Source: Streptomyces sp. f51
GTDB taxonomy: Bacteria > Actinomycetota > Actinomycetes > Streptomycetales > Streptomycetaceae
Direction: 5' to 3'
Assembly (NCBI RefSeq): GCF_037940415.1
Contig: NZ_CP149798.1
Span: 992,001-1,056,000 of the forward strand
Length of the DNA: 64,000 bases
The position numbers and the translations under genes are program-made. Within the stretch, counting starts at the first letter, position 1. Every line of letters starts with the position of its first letter. Positions 24,937 to 35,152 of this stretch are shown piece after piece. The notes beneath the pieces are model-generated. The model was not told where the DNA came from and made no database searches. It saw nothing but the letters and a program-made list of their open reading frames with translations.

Positions 24937-26370
24937 TCAGCCGGTGCGGCGGATCAGGGCCAGGTACATCGCGTCCGTGCCGTGCAGGTGCGGCCACAGC
25001 TGGAGGTCGGGGCCGTCCCCCAGGGCGGGCACTCCGGGCAGCAGCGGGCGGGCGTCGAGCAGTTCGGCCGAGCCGTCCTCGAAGTGCTTGAGGACGTCGT
25101 CGACGACCGCGCGGGTCTCGGCGAGGTGCGGCGAGCAGGTCGCGTAGCCGACGACACCGCCCACCCGTACGGACGCGAGCGCCGTGCGCAGCAGCCCGCG
25201 CTGGAGCGGCGCGAAGCCGTCGAGGTCCTCGGGGCGACGACGCCAGCGGGCCTCGGGACGGCGGCGCAGCGCGCCCAGACCCGTGCAGGGCACGTCCATG
25301 AGCACCCGGTCGAACGTGCCGGGCCGCCACGGCGGGCGTGTGCCGTCGGCGGCGATGACCTGGTAGGGGCCGGGGTTCCCCGCGAGTGCCTTGGCGACGA
25401 GCCCCGCGCGGTGCGGCTGCTTCTCGGAGGCGAGCAGCGTCGCCCCCCGCTGGGCGGCGAGACCCGCCAGCATCGCGGCCTTGCCGCCGGGTCCCGCGCA
25501 GCCGTCCAGCCAGAGCCGGTCGGGCCCGTCGACCGGAGCGTTCGCCAGGGCGATCGCGACCAGCTGGCTGCCCTCGTCCTGGACGCCCGCCCGGCCCTCG
25601 CGCACGGCGTCGACGGCACCGGGCTCACCGCCCTCGGTGAGCCGCACGGCGAACGGGGACCAGCGCCCGGGGAGCGCCGAGTCCTCGTCGAGGGAGTCGA
25701 GGAGTTCCTCCGAGGTGGAGCGCCCGGGCCTGGCGACGAGGGTGACCTCGGGCCGCTCGTTGTCGGCCTCCAGCAGGTCCTCGATACCGGCCCGGCCCCC
25801 GCCGAGGGAGTCCCAGAGGGCGGAGACGACCCAGCGCGGGTGGGAGTGCACGACGGCGAGGTGGTCCTCGGGGTCCTCGTCGTAGGGCGGCGCGACCTGT
25901 TCGAGCCAGGTGTCGAGGTCCTGCCGCGCGACCTTGCGCAGCACGGCGTTCACGAACTTGGCCCGCCCGTCGCCGAGGACCACCCGGGCCAGCTCGACGG
26001 AGGCGGAGACGGCCGCGTGCGTGGGGATGCGGGTGCCGAGCAGCTGGTGGACGCCGAGGCTGAGCACGTCGAGGACCGGCGGGTCGACCTCCCGCAGGGG
26101 CCGGTCGACGCAGGCCGAGATGACGGCGTCGTACGTCCCCTGACGGCGCAGCGTGCCGTACACCAGCTCGGTGGCGAGCGCCGCGTCCCGTGTGTCGAAG
26201 TCGCCCTTCTCCCGCGCCTTGCGCAGCAGCGGCGGCAGGACGAGGTTCGCGTACGCGTCCCGTTCGTCCACGGCCCGCAGCGCCTCGAAGGCGAGCATGC
26301 GGACCGGGTCCTTCTGGGGGCGGCGGTAGGGCTTGCCGGGCTTCTGCGGCCGACGGGGCTGCTCACTCAC
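24937..26370 (-). CDS. rsmB: 16S rRNA (cytosine(967)-C(5))-methyltransferase RsmB-like
   Basis: A 477-residue Sun/NOL1/NOP2 protein. The N-terminal NusB-like RNA-binding domain (about residues 20-160) is followed by a SAM methyltransferase with motif I 'LDGCAGPGGKAAMLAGL', motif IV 'LMDVPCTGLGALRRRPEARW' and motif VI 'YATCSPHLAETRAVV'. The two motif cysteines are the catalytic pair. The GTG at 26370 begins 'SEQPRRPQK'. It lies 62 bp downstream of fmt on the same strand, a common bacterial fmt-sun pairing. Confidence 0.92.
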   Translation of the reverse strand: MSEQPRRPQKPGKPYRRPQKDPVRMLAFEALRAVDERDAYANLVLPPLLRKAREKGDFDTRDAALATELVYGTLRRQGTYDAVISACVDRPLREVDPPVLDVLSLGVHQLLGTRIPTHAAVSASVELARVVLGDGRAKFVNAVLRKVARQDLDTWLEQVAPPYDEDPEDHLAVVHSHPRWVVSALWDSLGGGRAGIEDLLEADNERPEVTLVARPGRSTSEELLDSLDEDSALPGRWSPFAVRLTEGGEPGAVDAVREGRAGVQDEGSQLVAIALANAPVDGPDRLWLDGCAGPGGKAAMLAGLAAQRGATLLASEKQPHRAGLVAKALAGNPGPYQVIAADGTRPPWRPGTFDRVLMDVPCTGLGALRRRPEARWRRRPEDLDGFAPLQRGLLRTALASVRVGGVVGYATCSPHLAETRAVVDDVLKHFEDGSAELLDARPLLPGVPALGDGPDLQLWPHLHGTDAMYLALIRRTG

Positions 26371-26432
26371 GAAAAAGGTGCTCCGGATCCAGGAAAAAGG
26401 TGCGTCTATCAGCGTACGCCGCAGGTCCGGCG

Positions 26433-27365
26433 TCAGATTCCGAGGCGCTCGCCGGAGGGAATCCGCACCCCGCGGGCCCAGTCCGCGGCCCGCATCGGCT
26501 TCTTGCCCTGGGCCTGCACCCAGAGCAGCTCGACGGCGTACGAGCCCGTGCCGGCGTACACGTTGTTCTTGGCGACCGACAGCTCGCCCGGGGCGAGGTC
26601 CGTGCGGTCGGGCACCGTGGCGGCCTGGATGAGCTTGAGCCGCTCGCCGCGGAAGACGGTCCAGGCACCGGGGGCGGGGGTGCACCCGCGGACCATGCGG
26701 TCGACGCGCAGCGCCGGGGCGGCCCAGTCGATGTGGGCGTTCTCGACGGTGATCTTCGACGCGGTGCTGATGCCGTCCGCGGGCTGCGGCACGGCCTTGA
26801 GGGTGCCGTCCTCGATCCCGTCCATCGTCGCGGCGAGCAGTCCGGACCCGGCGAAGGCGAGCCGCGTGAGCAGATCCCCGCTGGTGTCGGTGGGCCGGAT
26901 CTCCTCGGTGACGGTGCCGTAGACCGGTCCCGAGTCGAGGCCCTCCTCGATCAGGAAGGTGGTGGCGCCGGTGATCTCGTCACCGGCCATGATCGCGTGC
27001 TGGACGGGGGCGGCGCCGCGCCAGGCCGGCAGCAGCGAGAAGTGCAGGTTGACCCAGCCCTGGGCGGGGATGTCGAGGGCGACCCGGGGCAGCAGCGCCC
27101 CGTACGCCACGACGGGACAGCAGTCCGGGCCGATCTCCCGCAGCCGGGCCAGGAACTCCTCGTCCCGCGGCTTCACGGGCTTGAGCACCTCGATCCCGGC
27201 CTGTTCCGCCCGCTCGGCGACCGGACTCGCGACGAGCCGTCGCCCCCGTCCGGCCGGGGCGTCCGGCCGGGTCACGACGGCGGCCACTTCGTGCCGCCCG
27301 GAGGCGATCAGGGCGTCCAGGGCGGGAACGGCGACCTCGGGGGTGCCTGCGAAGACGAGCTTCAT
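26433..27365 (-). CDS. fmt: Methionyl-tRNA formyltransferase
   Basis: A 310-residue enzyme that formylates initiator Met-tRNA. It begins '[20 protein letters not shown]'. The formyl-transfer site '[35 protein letters not shown]' contains the catalytic Asn-His and downstream Asp. The C-terminal OB-like domain covers about residues 205-310. The ATG at 27365 is unambiguous. Upstream lies an 838-bp GC-rich gap with a minisatellite rather than def, which often precedes fmt in other bacteria. Confidence 0.95.
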   Translation of the reverse strand: MKLVFAGTPEVAVPALDALIASGRHEVAAVVTRPDAPAGRGRRLVASPVAERAEQAGIEVLKPVKPRDEEFLARLREIGPDCCPVVAYGALLPRVALDIPAQGWVNLHFSLLPAWRGAAPVQHAIMAGDEITGATTFLIEEGLDSGPVYGTVTEEIRPTDTSGDLLTRLAFAGSGLLAATMDGIEDGTLKAVPQPADGISTASKITVENAHIDWAAPALRVDRMVRGCTPAPGAWTVFRGERLKLIQAATVPDRTDLAPGELSVAKNNVYAGTGSYAVELLWVQAQGKKPMRAADWARGVRIPSGERLGI

Positions 27366-27529
27366 GGGTGGCGGTTGGCCTCTCGGGCGGGAGCACTTCC
27401 GTCCCCCGCGCGCGTGCCGGTTCAGGCGGCGCACGGGGCAGCGCACCAGTCTATGCCGCCCGCGCCGCAAGGGCTCGGGGGTTCCCCGAGGGGCCATGTC
27501 CCGGCGGCTGTACGGGCGGTACGGGCCCG

Positions 27530-27690
27530 GCCGGGGACGGACGGCACGGACACGGCCGGGGCCGGACCGCACGGACGCCGAGCGGGGCAGACGGCACGGA
27601 CATGGCCGGAGGCAGACGGCACGGACGCCGGACGGGGCAGGCGGCACGGACACGGCCGGAGGCAGACGGCACAGACGCGGCCGGGCCGGA
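27530..27690. repeat. 25-bp minisatellite upstream of fmt
   Basis: CGGCACGGA-type cores recur at 27542, 27567, 27592, 27617, 27642 and 27667, exactly 25 bp apart. The array then decays into shorter irregular copies (27691, 27707, 27717, 27731 and others) to about 27860. The unit reads roughly AGACGGCACGGACACGGCCGG with indels. Long open frames run through it on both strands, but the period and Pro/Ala/Arg composition argue against coding. It occupies most of the 838-bp gap between fmt and the gene at 28204. Confidence 0.85.
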
Positions 27691-28104
27691 CGGCAGGGAC
27701 GCGGGGCGGCACGGACGGCACGGAAGCGGCCGGAACGGACGCCGGGCGGAACGGACACGGCCGGGCCGGGCGGCACGGACGCGGGACGGAACGGGCGGTA
27801 CGGACGAGGGATGCAAACGAGCGGGACGAGCGCTGGCCGGAGACCGGCGGCACGGACGCGGGACGGAACGGGCCGGGCGCGGGTGGCCCGTCCCCGCGTA
27901 AGGGGACGGGCGGTGCGCCGCCGGGCACGGGGACGGGCGGTCCGCCGGGTGCCGGCCGCGCACGGGCCCGGCTGTCACGCCCCGGGCGTCGGCGCAGGTG
28001 GAGGGCACCGTCCGTCGGCGCGCGGGGCGCGTCCACCGCACGACGGGGGGCGTACAGCGCGTGACGCGCCCCGTTCATATGCTCTTGCGCCCTTGCACCC
28101 GTGA

Positions 28105-28746
<642 letters not shown>

Positions 28747-28904
28747 CCCGGAGCACCCAGGCGACACCTGCCTCCCGGCGCCTGACCCGGGGGGCAGTGC
28801 CCCACGTACGCGTCCACGAACCCCCGCCCGAGTCCGTGTCCCGCTCCGCCCCGCCGACCCGGCGGAGGCCGGCCGGGGCACCCGGGCCCGCGGCCCGCCG
28901 GGTC

Positions 28905-31061
28905 TCACCCGATGTCGGGCGGATCGATCCGGATGCGTACGGGCTCGGCGCCCCCACGGGCCATCCGTGCCGCCTGCGCGCTCTTCAGCGCCGCCGCCAG
29001 CGCGGCCCCGCTGCCCGGGGGTACCCGGATCAGCACCCGCTCCCCCGGCTCGCCCAGAGGCGGCCCACCGGGCCGCCTGGGCCGCCCCGGCTCGACCGCC
29101 GGAACCGGCACGGGTCCCAACACCTCGGCGTCGCGCGGCAGTTCGGCCGCCGCGAGGAAACCGGCGAGCGCCTCCGGCGCCCCGGACACCGCGGCCATCC
29201 GGGAGACCGGCGGAAATCCCAGCTCGGCCCGCTCGGCCAGTTCACGCACCGCGTGCCCGACCGGGTCCCACCGGACGAGCGCCTGCACGGGCCGCAGGGT
29301 CGGTTCGGCCACGATCACCACCGTGCCGCCCGCCCCCTGCGGACGGACCAGTGCCGCGGCCCCCGTCCAGCGGCGCAGCGCGTCCTCGCCCGCCCGCAGA
29401 TCGGGCCGTCCGAGCATGGCCCAGCCGTCGAGCAGCAGGGCCGCCGCGTACCCGCCCTCGGCGACGGGCTCGGCCCCCGGCGTGCTGACGACCAGGGCGG
29501 GCGCCGCGGGCACCGTGTCCAGGACTTGCTCCCGCCCGGACGTGCGCACGGGAACGGCGGGGAACGCCCGTCCCAGTTCCTCGGCGGTCCGCCGGGCGCC
29601 GACGACCTGCGCCCGCAGCCGGAACCCGCCGCACTCCTGGCAGTGCCAGGCCGGCTCGTCCCGCCCGCACCACGCACAGCGCAGTGCCTGGGCGTCCTGC
29701 GCCTCCAGCGGTCCCGCGCAGTGCCGGCAGCGCGCGGGCTCACGGCAGCGCGCGCAGGCCATCCGCGGCACATAGCCGCGCCGGGGCACCTGCACCAGCA
29801 CGGGCCCCTGCTTCAGCCCCTCCCTGACGATCTGCCAGGCGAGCGACGGCAGCCGGGCGGCACGGGCGGCCTCGTCGCGCGCGAGGTCGGCGTCCGAGAC
29901 GGTCCGCACCAGCGGCGCGGCGGCGCGCACCTGTTCCCGTTCGGCGGCCAGCGGCAGCGCCCAACCGCTCTCGACCAGTTGGGCCGCCTCCACCGTGCAG
30001 GTCCAACCCCCCAGCAGGAAGCCGCACTTGTCGCGTGAGGCGCGCAGCTCCAGCACTTCACGTACGTGCGGGAAGGGAGCGTTGTCGTCGCTGTGGCCGT
30101 CGTCGCCGTCGTCCCAGACGACGACGAGCCCGAGGTCGCGTACCGGTGCGAACATCGCGGCCCGGGTGCCGACCACCGCCCGTACGGACCCCCGTCGCAC
30201 GGCGAGCCAGTCGCGGTAGCGGCGCTCCGGTCCGGCGTCGGCGGTCAGCACGGCGTGCCGCCCCTCCCCCATGAGGGCCTTGAGGGCCGCGTCCACGCGG
30301 GCGGCGGGCCGGCCCGCGGGGACCACGACGAGCGCGCCACGCCCGGAGGCGAGGGTCGCCTGCACGGCGCGGGCGATCTCATCGGCCCATTCGGGTCCGG
30401 GCAGCGCCGTCCACACCGCGCGCGGGGCACCGCCCGAGGCGAGTGAGGCGAGGAAGTCCGCCCCCCGTCCGTACCGGCGCCAGGTCCCGGGGTCGGGTGC
30501 GGCGGGCGGCGGCGGGGGCACGGGCGACTCCCGCGTCTCGGCACGCGCGTGCCGGGGCGGGACGGCCAGCTGCACCACGTCGGCGAGCGATCCCGCGTAC
30601 CGGTCGGCGACGGCGCGGGCGAGTCCCAGCAGTTCGGGTCCGAGGACGGGTTCGGGCGAGACGACCTGGGCGAGTGCGGCCAGGGGCCCTGAGTAGTCGG
30701 ACTCGGCGACCCTCTCGACGAGGTAGCCGTCGATCAGACCGCCGCCCTCGCGCCGCCCCTCCCGCACGGTGCGGCCGCCGGCGCCGAACCGGACCCGGAC
30801 CCTGACGCCGGGCTGCGCGGCCTCGTCCAGGTCCTCGGGCACGGCGTAGTCGAAGTAGCGGTCGAGGTGCAGCACGCCCTTGTCGACGAGCACCCGCGCG
30901 ACGGGCAGGTCCTTCGCGAGCGGGGCACCCCGCCAGGTCCGCGGCTTGGCCTTCGGCGCCTTGGCCTGGCGCACGGCCTCCCTGATCAGCGCAAGCTGCT
31001 CGGGCGGTGCGCCGTCCGCGCCGCCCGCGCTGTCCTCGGATCGCCCGTTCGCGCTGCTCAC
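28905..31061 (-). CDS. priA: Primosomal protein N' (PriA), actinobacterial form without helicase motifs
   Basis: A 718-residue PriA homologue. The N-terminal 3'BD domain ('VARVLVDKGVLHLDRYFDYAVPEDLDEAAQPGVRVRVRFG') and the eight-cysteine zinc module ('CARC', 'CRHC', 'CAWC', 'CQEC') are clear. Where Walker A should be, the sequence reads 'ALVVVPAGRPAARVDAALKAL' with no GKT. The DEAH position reads 'LVVVWDDGDD'. Actinobacterial PriA is known to lack detectable helicase motifs, so this is normal for the phylum; it may load the replisome without unwinding. The GTG at 31061 gives 'SSANGRSED'; no alternative start is better placed. Confidence 0.9.
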   Translation of the reverse strand: MSSANGRSEDSAGGADGAPPEQLALIREAVRQAKAPKAKPRTWRGAPLAKDLPVARVLVDKGVLHLDRYFDYAVPEDLDEAAQPGVRVRVRFGAGGRTVREGRREGGGLIDGYLVERVAESDYSGPLAALAQVVSPEPVLGPELLGLARAVADRYAGSLADVVQLAVPPRHARAETRESPVPPPPPAAPDPGTWRRYGRGADFLASLASGGAPRAVWTALPGPEWADEIARAVQATLASGRGALVVVPAGRPAARVDAALKALMGEGRHAVLTADAGPERRYRDWLAVRRGSVRAVVGTRAAMFAPVRDLGLVVVWDDGDDGHSDDNAPFPHVREVLELRASRDKCGFLLGGWTCTVEAAQLVESGWALPLAAEREQVRAAAPLVRTVSDADLARDEAARAARLPSLAWQIVREGLKQGPVLVQVPRRGYVPRMACARCREPARCRHCAGPLEAQDAQALRCAWCGRDEPAWHCQECGGFRLRAQVVGARRTAEELGRAFPAVPVRTSGREQVLDTVPAAPALVVSTPGAEPVAEGGYAAALLLDGWAMLGRPDLRAGEDALRRWTGAAALVRPQGAGGTVVIVAEPTLRPVQALVRWDPVGHAVRELAERAELGFPPVSRMAAVSGAPEALAGFLAAAELPRDAEVLGPVPVPAVEPGRPRRPGGPPLGEPGERVLIRVPPGSGAALAAALKSAQAARMARGGAEPVRIRIDPPDIG

Positions 31062-31148
31062 AGCAGTATTCCTACCAGACCGCACCGACAGCGCCGCCCG
31101 CCCGAGATCGGGCCGGCCGCGGATCGCGCGCGCCGTGAAGGCGCCTCC

Positions 31149-31203
31149 GCCATGGACCGCTCGGCCATACCGGTCGGGGACCGGCAGCGGGATTCGAACC
31201 CGC
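31149..31203 (-). other. tRNA-like pieces in permuted order (T-arm, acceptor-like hairpin, D-arm)
   Basis: Read on the minus strand, a perfect T-arm (GCGGG-TTCGAAT-CCCGC, 31187-31203) is followed by TGCCGGTC, then CCC, then GACCGGTA, then a D-arm-like TGGCCGAGCGGTCCATGGC (31149-31167). The two 8-nt stretches pair with each other (one G-U), as acceptor strands would. The order, 3' half before 5' half, is reversed. No convincing anticodon arm was found, so this is not called a functional tRNA. A decayed tandem tRNA pair, an attachment-site scar, or chance are alternatives. Confidence 0.3.
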
Positions 31204-31406
31204 GAGGGGCGTCCCCCAGGAAGGAGCCGCGGCCGTCGCACCGGGCGGGACGGCGGCGGTTCTCCCGAGATCGGGGCGGCAGCGGAACGTGTATCCAGAT
31301 TCACCGCACGCCATGGGCGTACTCCACCGAAGTAACCGCGGCCATCGCACCGGGAGATCATCAGCGTACGAACCCACACGCGGTCGGGCCACCGTTTTTC
31401 CCGCGC

Positions 31407-31450
31407 AGCCGTGAGGCCCGGCACCCCAGGGGGTACCGGGCCTCACGGCT
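31407..31450 (-). terminator. Terminator after metK
   Basis: A long near-perfect hairpin, arms AGCCGTGAGGCCCGG... and ...CCGGGCCTCACGGCT, lies 20 bp past the metK stop. There is no clear U-tract, as is common in Streptomyces terminators. Confidence 0.8.
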
Positions 31451-31469
31451 CTGACGGGTCTTTCCGGGA

Positions 31470-32678
31470 CTACAGGCCCGCGGCCTTGCGCAGCGCGTCC
31501 ACCCGGTCCGTGCGCTCCCACGTGAAGTCGGGCAGCTCGCGGCCGAAGTGGCCGTACGCGGCGGTCTGGGAGTAGATCGGGCGGAGCAGGTCGAGGTCGC
31601 GGATGATGGCCGCCGGACGGAGGTCGAAGACGTCCGTGATGGCGGTCTCGATCTTCTCGGCGTCGACCTTGGCGGTGCCGAAGGTCTCGACGAACAGACC
31701 GACGGGCTCGGCCTTGCCGATCGCGTAGGCGACCTGGACCTCGCAGCGCGAGGCGAGGCCCGCGGCGACGACGTTCTTCGCGACCCAGCGCATGGCGTAG
31801 GCGGCGGAGCGGTCGACCTTGGACGGGTCCTTGCCGGAGAAGGCGCCGCCGCCGTGGCGGGCCATGCCGCCGTACGTGTCGATGATGATCTTGCGGCCGG
31901 TGAGGCCGGCGTCGCCCATCGGGCCGCCGATCTCGAAGCGGCCGGTCGGGTTCACCAGCAGGCGGTAGCCCTCGGTCTCCAGCTTGATGCCGTCCTCGAG
32001 GAGGGCCTTCAGCTCCGGCTCCACCACGAACTCGCGGATGTCGGGGGCGAGCAGGGACTCCAGGTCGATGTCCGAGGCGTGCTGCGAGGAGACGACGACG
32101 GTGTCCAGACGGACCGCCTTGTCGCCGTCGTACTCGATGGTGACCTGGGTCTTGCCGTCGGGGCGCAGGTACGGGATGGTCCCGTTCTTGCGGACGTCGG
32201 ACAGGCGGCGCGAGAGCTTGTGCGCGAGGTGGATCGGGAGCGGCATCAGGTTCGGGGTCTCGTCCGTCGCGTACCCGAACATCAGGCCCTGGTCGCCGGC
32301 GCCCTGCCTGTCCAGCTCGTCCTCGTCGCCCTCGACACGGGACTCGTACGCCGTGTCGACACCCTGCGCGATGTCCGGGGACTGGGAGCCGATCGACACC
32401 GACACGCCGCAGGACGCTCCGTCGAAGCCCTTCTTCGACGAGTCGTAGCCGATCTCCAGGATCTTGTCGCGGACCAGCTGGGCGATCGGCGCGTACGCCT
32501 TGGTGGTGACCTCTCCGGCCACGTGCACCAGGCCGGTGGTGATGAGCGTCTCCACGGCGACCCGGGACGTCGGGTCCTCGCGCAGAAGCGCGTCGAGAAT
32601 GGTGTCGCTGATCTGGTCAGCGATCTTGTCGGGGTGACCCTCGGTGACGGACTCCGAGGTGAACAGGCGACGGGACAC
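31470..32678 (-). CDS. metK: S-adenosylmethionine synthetase
   Basis: A 402-residue enzyme making SAM from methionine and ATP. '[19 protein letters not shown]' at the N-terminus, '[12 protein letters not shown]' and the phosphate-binding '[19 protein letters not shown]' are the family signatures. The GTG at 32678 has AGGGAG just upstream. The 237-bp gap to coaBC contains a possible -10 (TAAACT on the minus strand near 32760) but no recognisable SAM riboswitch. It ends at a strong hairpin, so it is monocistronic. Confidence 0.96.
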   Translation of the reverse strand: MSRRLFTSESVTEGHPDKIADQISDTILDALLREDPTSRVAVETLITTGLVHVAGEVTTKAYAPIAQLVRDKILEIGYDSSKKGFDGASCGVSVSIGSQSPDIAQGVDTAYESRVEGDEDELDRQGAGDQGLMFGYATDETPNLMPLPIHLAHKLSRRLSDVRKNGTIPYLRPDGKTQVTIEYDGDKAVRLDTVVVSSQHASDIDLESLLAPDIREFVVEPELKALLEDGIKLETEGYRLLVNPTGRFEIGGPMGDAGLTGRKIIIDTYGGMARHGGGAFSGKDPSKVDRSAAYAMRWVAKNVVAAGLASRCEVQVAYAIGKAEPVGLFVETFGTAKVDAEKIETAITDVFDLRPAAIIRDLDLLRPIYSQTAAYGHFGRELPDFTWERTDRVDALRKAAGL

Positions 32679-32915
32679 AACGCTCCCTGTGGTTGCAGCG
32701 GCTGCTGGCTGATCATTGGTGGACGGGTCGGGGGCTGCGCCCGGCGTCGTCCGAGAACAGTTTATCGGTCGCACTCGGCCGCGGGACCCCTGTCTCGCCT
32801 CTCGGAAGGCCTGTGACCTGCGGCACGGGCATTCTGCGCCATGGCCGGGGGTCTCCGCCAGGCCCGCCACGCCCGATTTTGCGCGATTTGTGTGACAGGT
32901 GCGACGGGAGAGGTT

Positions 32916-34118
32916 TCACACCAGTCGGCGTGTCACCAGGTCCCACACGGTCTCGGCCAGTGCTTCCTTGGGTCCGTAGGGCACCGGGGTCTCACTCCCG
33001 TCGGCTCCCAGCACGACCGCCTCGTTCTCCTCGGAACCGAAGGTCTTGCGCTCGCCCACCTCGTTCACCACCAGGAGATCGCAGCCCTTGCGCTCCAGTT
33101 TGGTCCGTCCGTTGGACAGGACGTCGTCGGTTTCGGCGGCGAATCCCACCACGACCTGGCCGGGGCGGGCGCGGTCCGCGGAGATCTCCGCGAGAATGTC
33201 CGGATTGCGAACCAGAACGATCGGCTCCGGTTCCTTGCCGTCCTTCTTCTTGATTTTTCCGGCCGCGTACGTCTGAGGGCGGAAGTCCGCCACCGCGGCC
33301 GCCATCACCACCGCGTCGGCGTCGGAGGCCGCCTTCAGCACGGCCTCGCGCATCTGCACGGCGGTGCCGACCTGGACCACGTCGACCCCGGCCGGGTCCG
33401 CGAGACCCGTGTTCGCCGCGATCAGGGTGACCCTGGCGCCGCGGGCGGCGGCGGTGCGGGCCAGCGCGTACCCCTGCTTGCCGGAGGAGCGGTTGCCGAG
33501 GAAGCGGACCGGGTCGAGGGGCTCACGGGTGCCGCCGGCGCTGACGACGACGTGCCGTCCGGCGAGATCCGGCCCGGTGACCCCGCGGGCCAGGACACGG
33601 CGGCAGACCTCGAAGATCTCCCCCGGGTCGGGCAGCCGCCCCTTGCCGGTGTCGACGCCGGTCAGACGTCCCACGGCCGGCTCGATGACGACGGCTCCGC
33701 GCCGCCGCAGCGTCGCCACGTTCTCCTGGGTCGCCGGGTGCTCCCACATCTCGGTGTGCATGGCGGGTGCGAGGACGACCGGGCAGCGGGCGGTGAGCAG
33801 GGTGTTGGTGAGGAGGTCGTCGGCCAGCCCGTGGGCGGCCTTGGCCAGCATGTCGGCCGTCGCCGGGGCGACGACCACGAGGTCGGCGTGCTGGCCGATG
33901 CGGACGTGCGGGACCTCGTGGACGTCCGACCAGACCTCGGTGGACACGGGGTGGCCCGAGAGCGCGGACCAGGTGGCGGCGCCGACGAAGTTCAGCGCGG
34001 AGGCCGTGGGCACGACCCGTACGTCGTGACCCGACTCCGTCAGCCGTCGCAGCAGCTCACAGGACTTGTAGGCGGCGATGCCACCGCTGACCCCCAGAAC
34101 GACCTTGGGCTTGTCCAC
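32916..34118 (-). CDS. coaBC: Bifunctional phosphopantothenoylcysteine decarboxylase/phosphopantothenate-cysteine ligase
   Basis: A 400-residue coenzyme A biosynthesis enzyme. The N-terminal flavoprotein CoaC half has 'VLGVSGGIAAYKSCELLRRL', the catalytic His in 'SDVHEVPHVRIG' and the substrate loop 'APAMHTEMWEHPAT'. The C-terminal CoaB half has 'VVSAGGTREPLDPVRFLGNRSSGKQG' and the Lys-rich loop 'AGKIKKKDGKE'. The GTG at 34118 follows GGGAGAGACG. It lies 93 bp downstream of rpoZ, with a terminator hairpin in between. Confidence 0.95.
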   Translation of the reverse strand: MDKPKVVLGVSGGIAAYKSCELLRRLTESGHDVRVVPTASALNFVGAATWSALSGHPVSTEVWSDVHEVPHVRIGQHADLVVVAPATADMLAKAAHGLADDLLTNTLLTARCPVVLAPAMHTEMWEHPATQENVATLRRRGAVVIEPAVGRLTGVDTGKGRLPDPGEIFEVCRRVLARGVTGPDLAGRHVVVSAGGTREPLDPVRFLGNRSSGKQGYALARTAAARGARVTLIAANTGLADPAGVDVVQVGTAVQMREAVLKAASDADAVVMAAAVADFRPQTYAAGKIKKKDGKEPEPIVLVRNPDILAEISADRARPGQVVVGFAAETDDVLSNGRTKLERKGCDLLVVNEVGERKTFGSEENEAVVLGADGSETPVPYGPKEALAETVWDLVTRRLV

Positions 34119-34163
34119 CGTCTCTCCCCGGGCTCGGAAACGTACGACTCCATGACACACCAC

Positions 34164-34190
34164 AGGCCCGGCGGTCGCGCCGCCGGGCCT
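34164..34190 (-). terminator. Terminator between rpoZ and coaBC
   Basis: An 11-bp perfect stem (AGGCCCGGCGG / CCGCCGGGCCT) with a 5-nt loop lies 22 bp past the rpoZ stop. It may be only partial, since coaBC follows closely. Confidence 0.7.
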
Positions 34191-34211
34191 GGGATGAGCT
34201 TTTTGATACGA

Positions 34212-34484
34212 CTACTGGGCGGGGCCCTCGACGGCCTCGGAGGTCAGCAGACCCGCGTTGATCTCGCGCAGAGCGATCGACAGCGGCTTCTCGTGGACGT
34301 GGGTGTCGACGAGCGGACCGACGTACTCGAGGAGGCCCTCGCCGAGCTGCGAGTAGTACGCGTTGATCTGACGGGCACGCTTGGCCGCGTAGATCACCAG
34401 GCTGTACTTCGAGTCGGTGGCCTCGAGGAGCTCGTCGATCGGAGGGTTGATGATGCCCTCGGGAGCAGTGATGGAAGAGGACAC
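34212..34484 (-). CDS. rpoZ: RNA polymerase omega subunit
   Basis: A 90-residue omega subunit that stabilises beta-prime. '[28 protein letters not shown]' is the family core. The GTG at 34484 (protein beginning 'SSSITAPEG') has GGAAGGC upstream; a longer frame of 15 residues has no support. It sits directly downstream of gmk, the usual gmk-rpoZ order. Confidence 0.94.
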   Translation of the reverse strand: MSSSITAPEGIINPPIDELLEATDSKYSLVIYAAKRARQINAYYSQLGEGLLEYVGPLVDTHVHEKPLSIALREINAGLLTSEAVEGPAQ

Positions 34485-34521
34485 GCTCTGCCTTCCGAAA
34501 GGTGGAAATTGACCTGAAAGA

Positions 34522-35115
34522 TCAAACAACTGCCACCAAGGCTAGCAGCTCACGCGCCACGTCCTCGACGGAGGTGTTGACCAGGGTGACGTCGAACTCC
34601 GGCTCGGCGGCCAGTTCGATCTTCGCCGCGTCCAGACGGCGCTCGATCACCTCGGGCGGTTCGGTGCCCCGCCCGGTGAGCCTGCGCACCAGCTCGTCCC
34701 AGGACGGCGGCGCCAGGAACACGAGCAGCGCTTCCCGCATGGACTCGCGGACCTGCCGGGCTCCCTGGAGGTCGATCTCCAGGAGGACCGGCACACCGGA
34801 CTCCAGGTGCTCCAGGACCGCGGCCCGCGGAGTGCCGTAGCGGTTGCCGGCGAACTCGGCCCACTCCAGGAGCTCGCCGTTGGCGATCAGCTTGTCCATC
34901 TCGTCGTCGGTGACGAAGAAGTAGTGGACTCCGTGCTTCTCGCCGGGGCGGGGCTTGCGGGTCGTCGCCGACACCGAGAGCCAGACCTCGGGGTGCGCTT
35001 TGCGCATATGAGCGACGACCGTGCTCTTGCCGACCCCTGAGGGGCCGGAGAGCACGGTCAGCCGCGGACGTACGTCCGGGGGTACGGGGGTCGTCCCCCG
35101 GGGTGTTGCAGCCAT
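34522..35115 (-). CDS. gmk: Guanylate kinase
   Basis: A 197-residue enzyme phosphorylating GMP to GDP. The P-loop '[17 protein letters not shown]', the GMP-binding '[20 protein letters not shown]' and '[11 protein letters not shown]' are all present. The ATG at 35115 ('[11 protein letters not shown]') is the first start with conserved sequence after it. It lies between the sIHF gene and rpoZ. Confidence 0.95.
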   Translation of the reverse strand: MAATPRGTTPVPPDVRPRLTVLSGPSGVGKSTVVAHMRKAHPEVWLSVSATTRKPRPGEKHGVHYFFVTDDEMDKLIANGELLEWAEFAGNRYGTPRAAVLEHLESGVPVLLEIDLQGARQVRESMREALLVFLAPPSWDELVRRLTGRGTEPPEVIERRLDAAKIELAAEPEFDVTLVNTSVEDVARELLALVAVV

Positions 35116-35152
35116 ACAGCGATTATTCCAGCAATCCCGGTGTGTCCAGGAC

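Larger units (their letters stand above)
31062..31469. other. priA-metK intergenic region (408 bp)
   Basis: No gene is supported here. Besides the tRNA-like pieces and the metK terminator, the 12-bp palindrome CCCGAGATCGGG occurs twice (31101 and 31264). A 19-bp near-duplicate beginning CCGCGGCC occurs near 31228 and 31337, so the region looks rearranged by small duplications. Confidence 0.55.

Noticed and set aside
31182..31262. Complete tRNA gene on the minus strand
   Set aside because: Only a T-arm and one acceptor-like strand fit; no 5' acceptor, D-arm or anticodon arm lies at normal distance on the 5' side.
31062..31469. Integrated mobile element at the tRNA-like sequence
   Set aside because: No integrase, transposase or att-like long direct repeat was found; flanking genes are in the usual Streptomyces order.
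32679..32915. SAM riboswitch upstream of metK
   Set aside because: No SAM-I, SAM-II or SAM-IV core elements were recognised in the gap, only a weak promoter-like -10.
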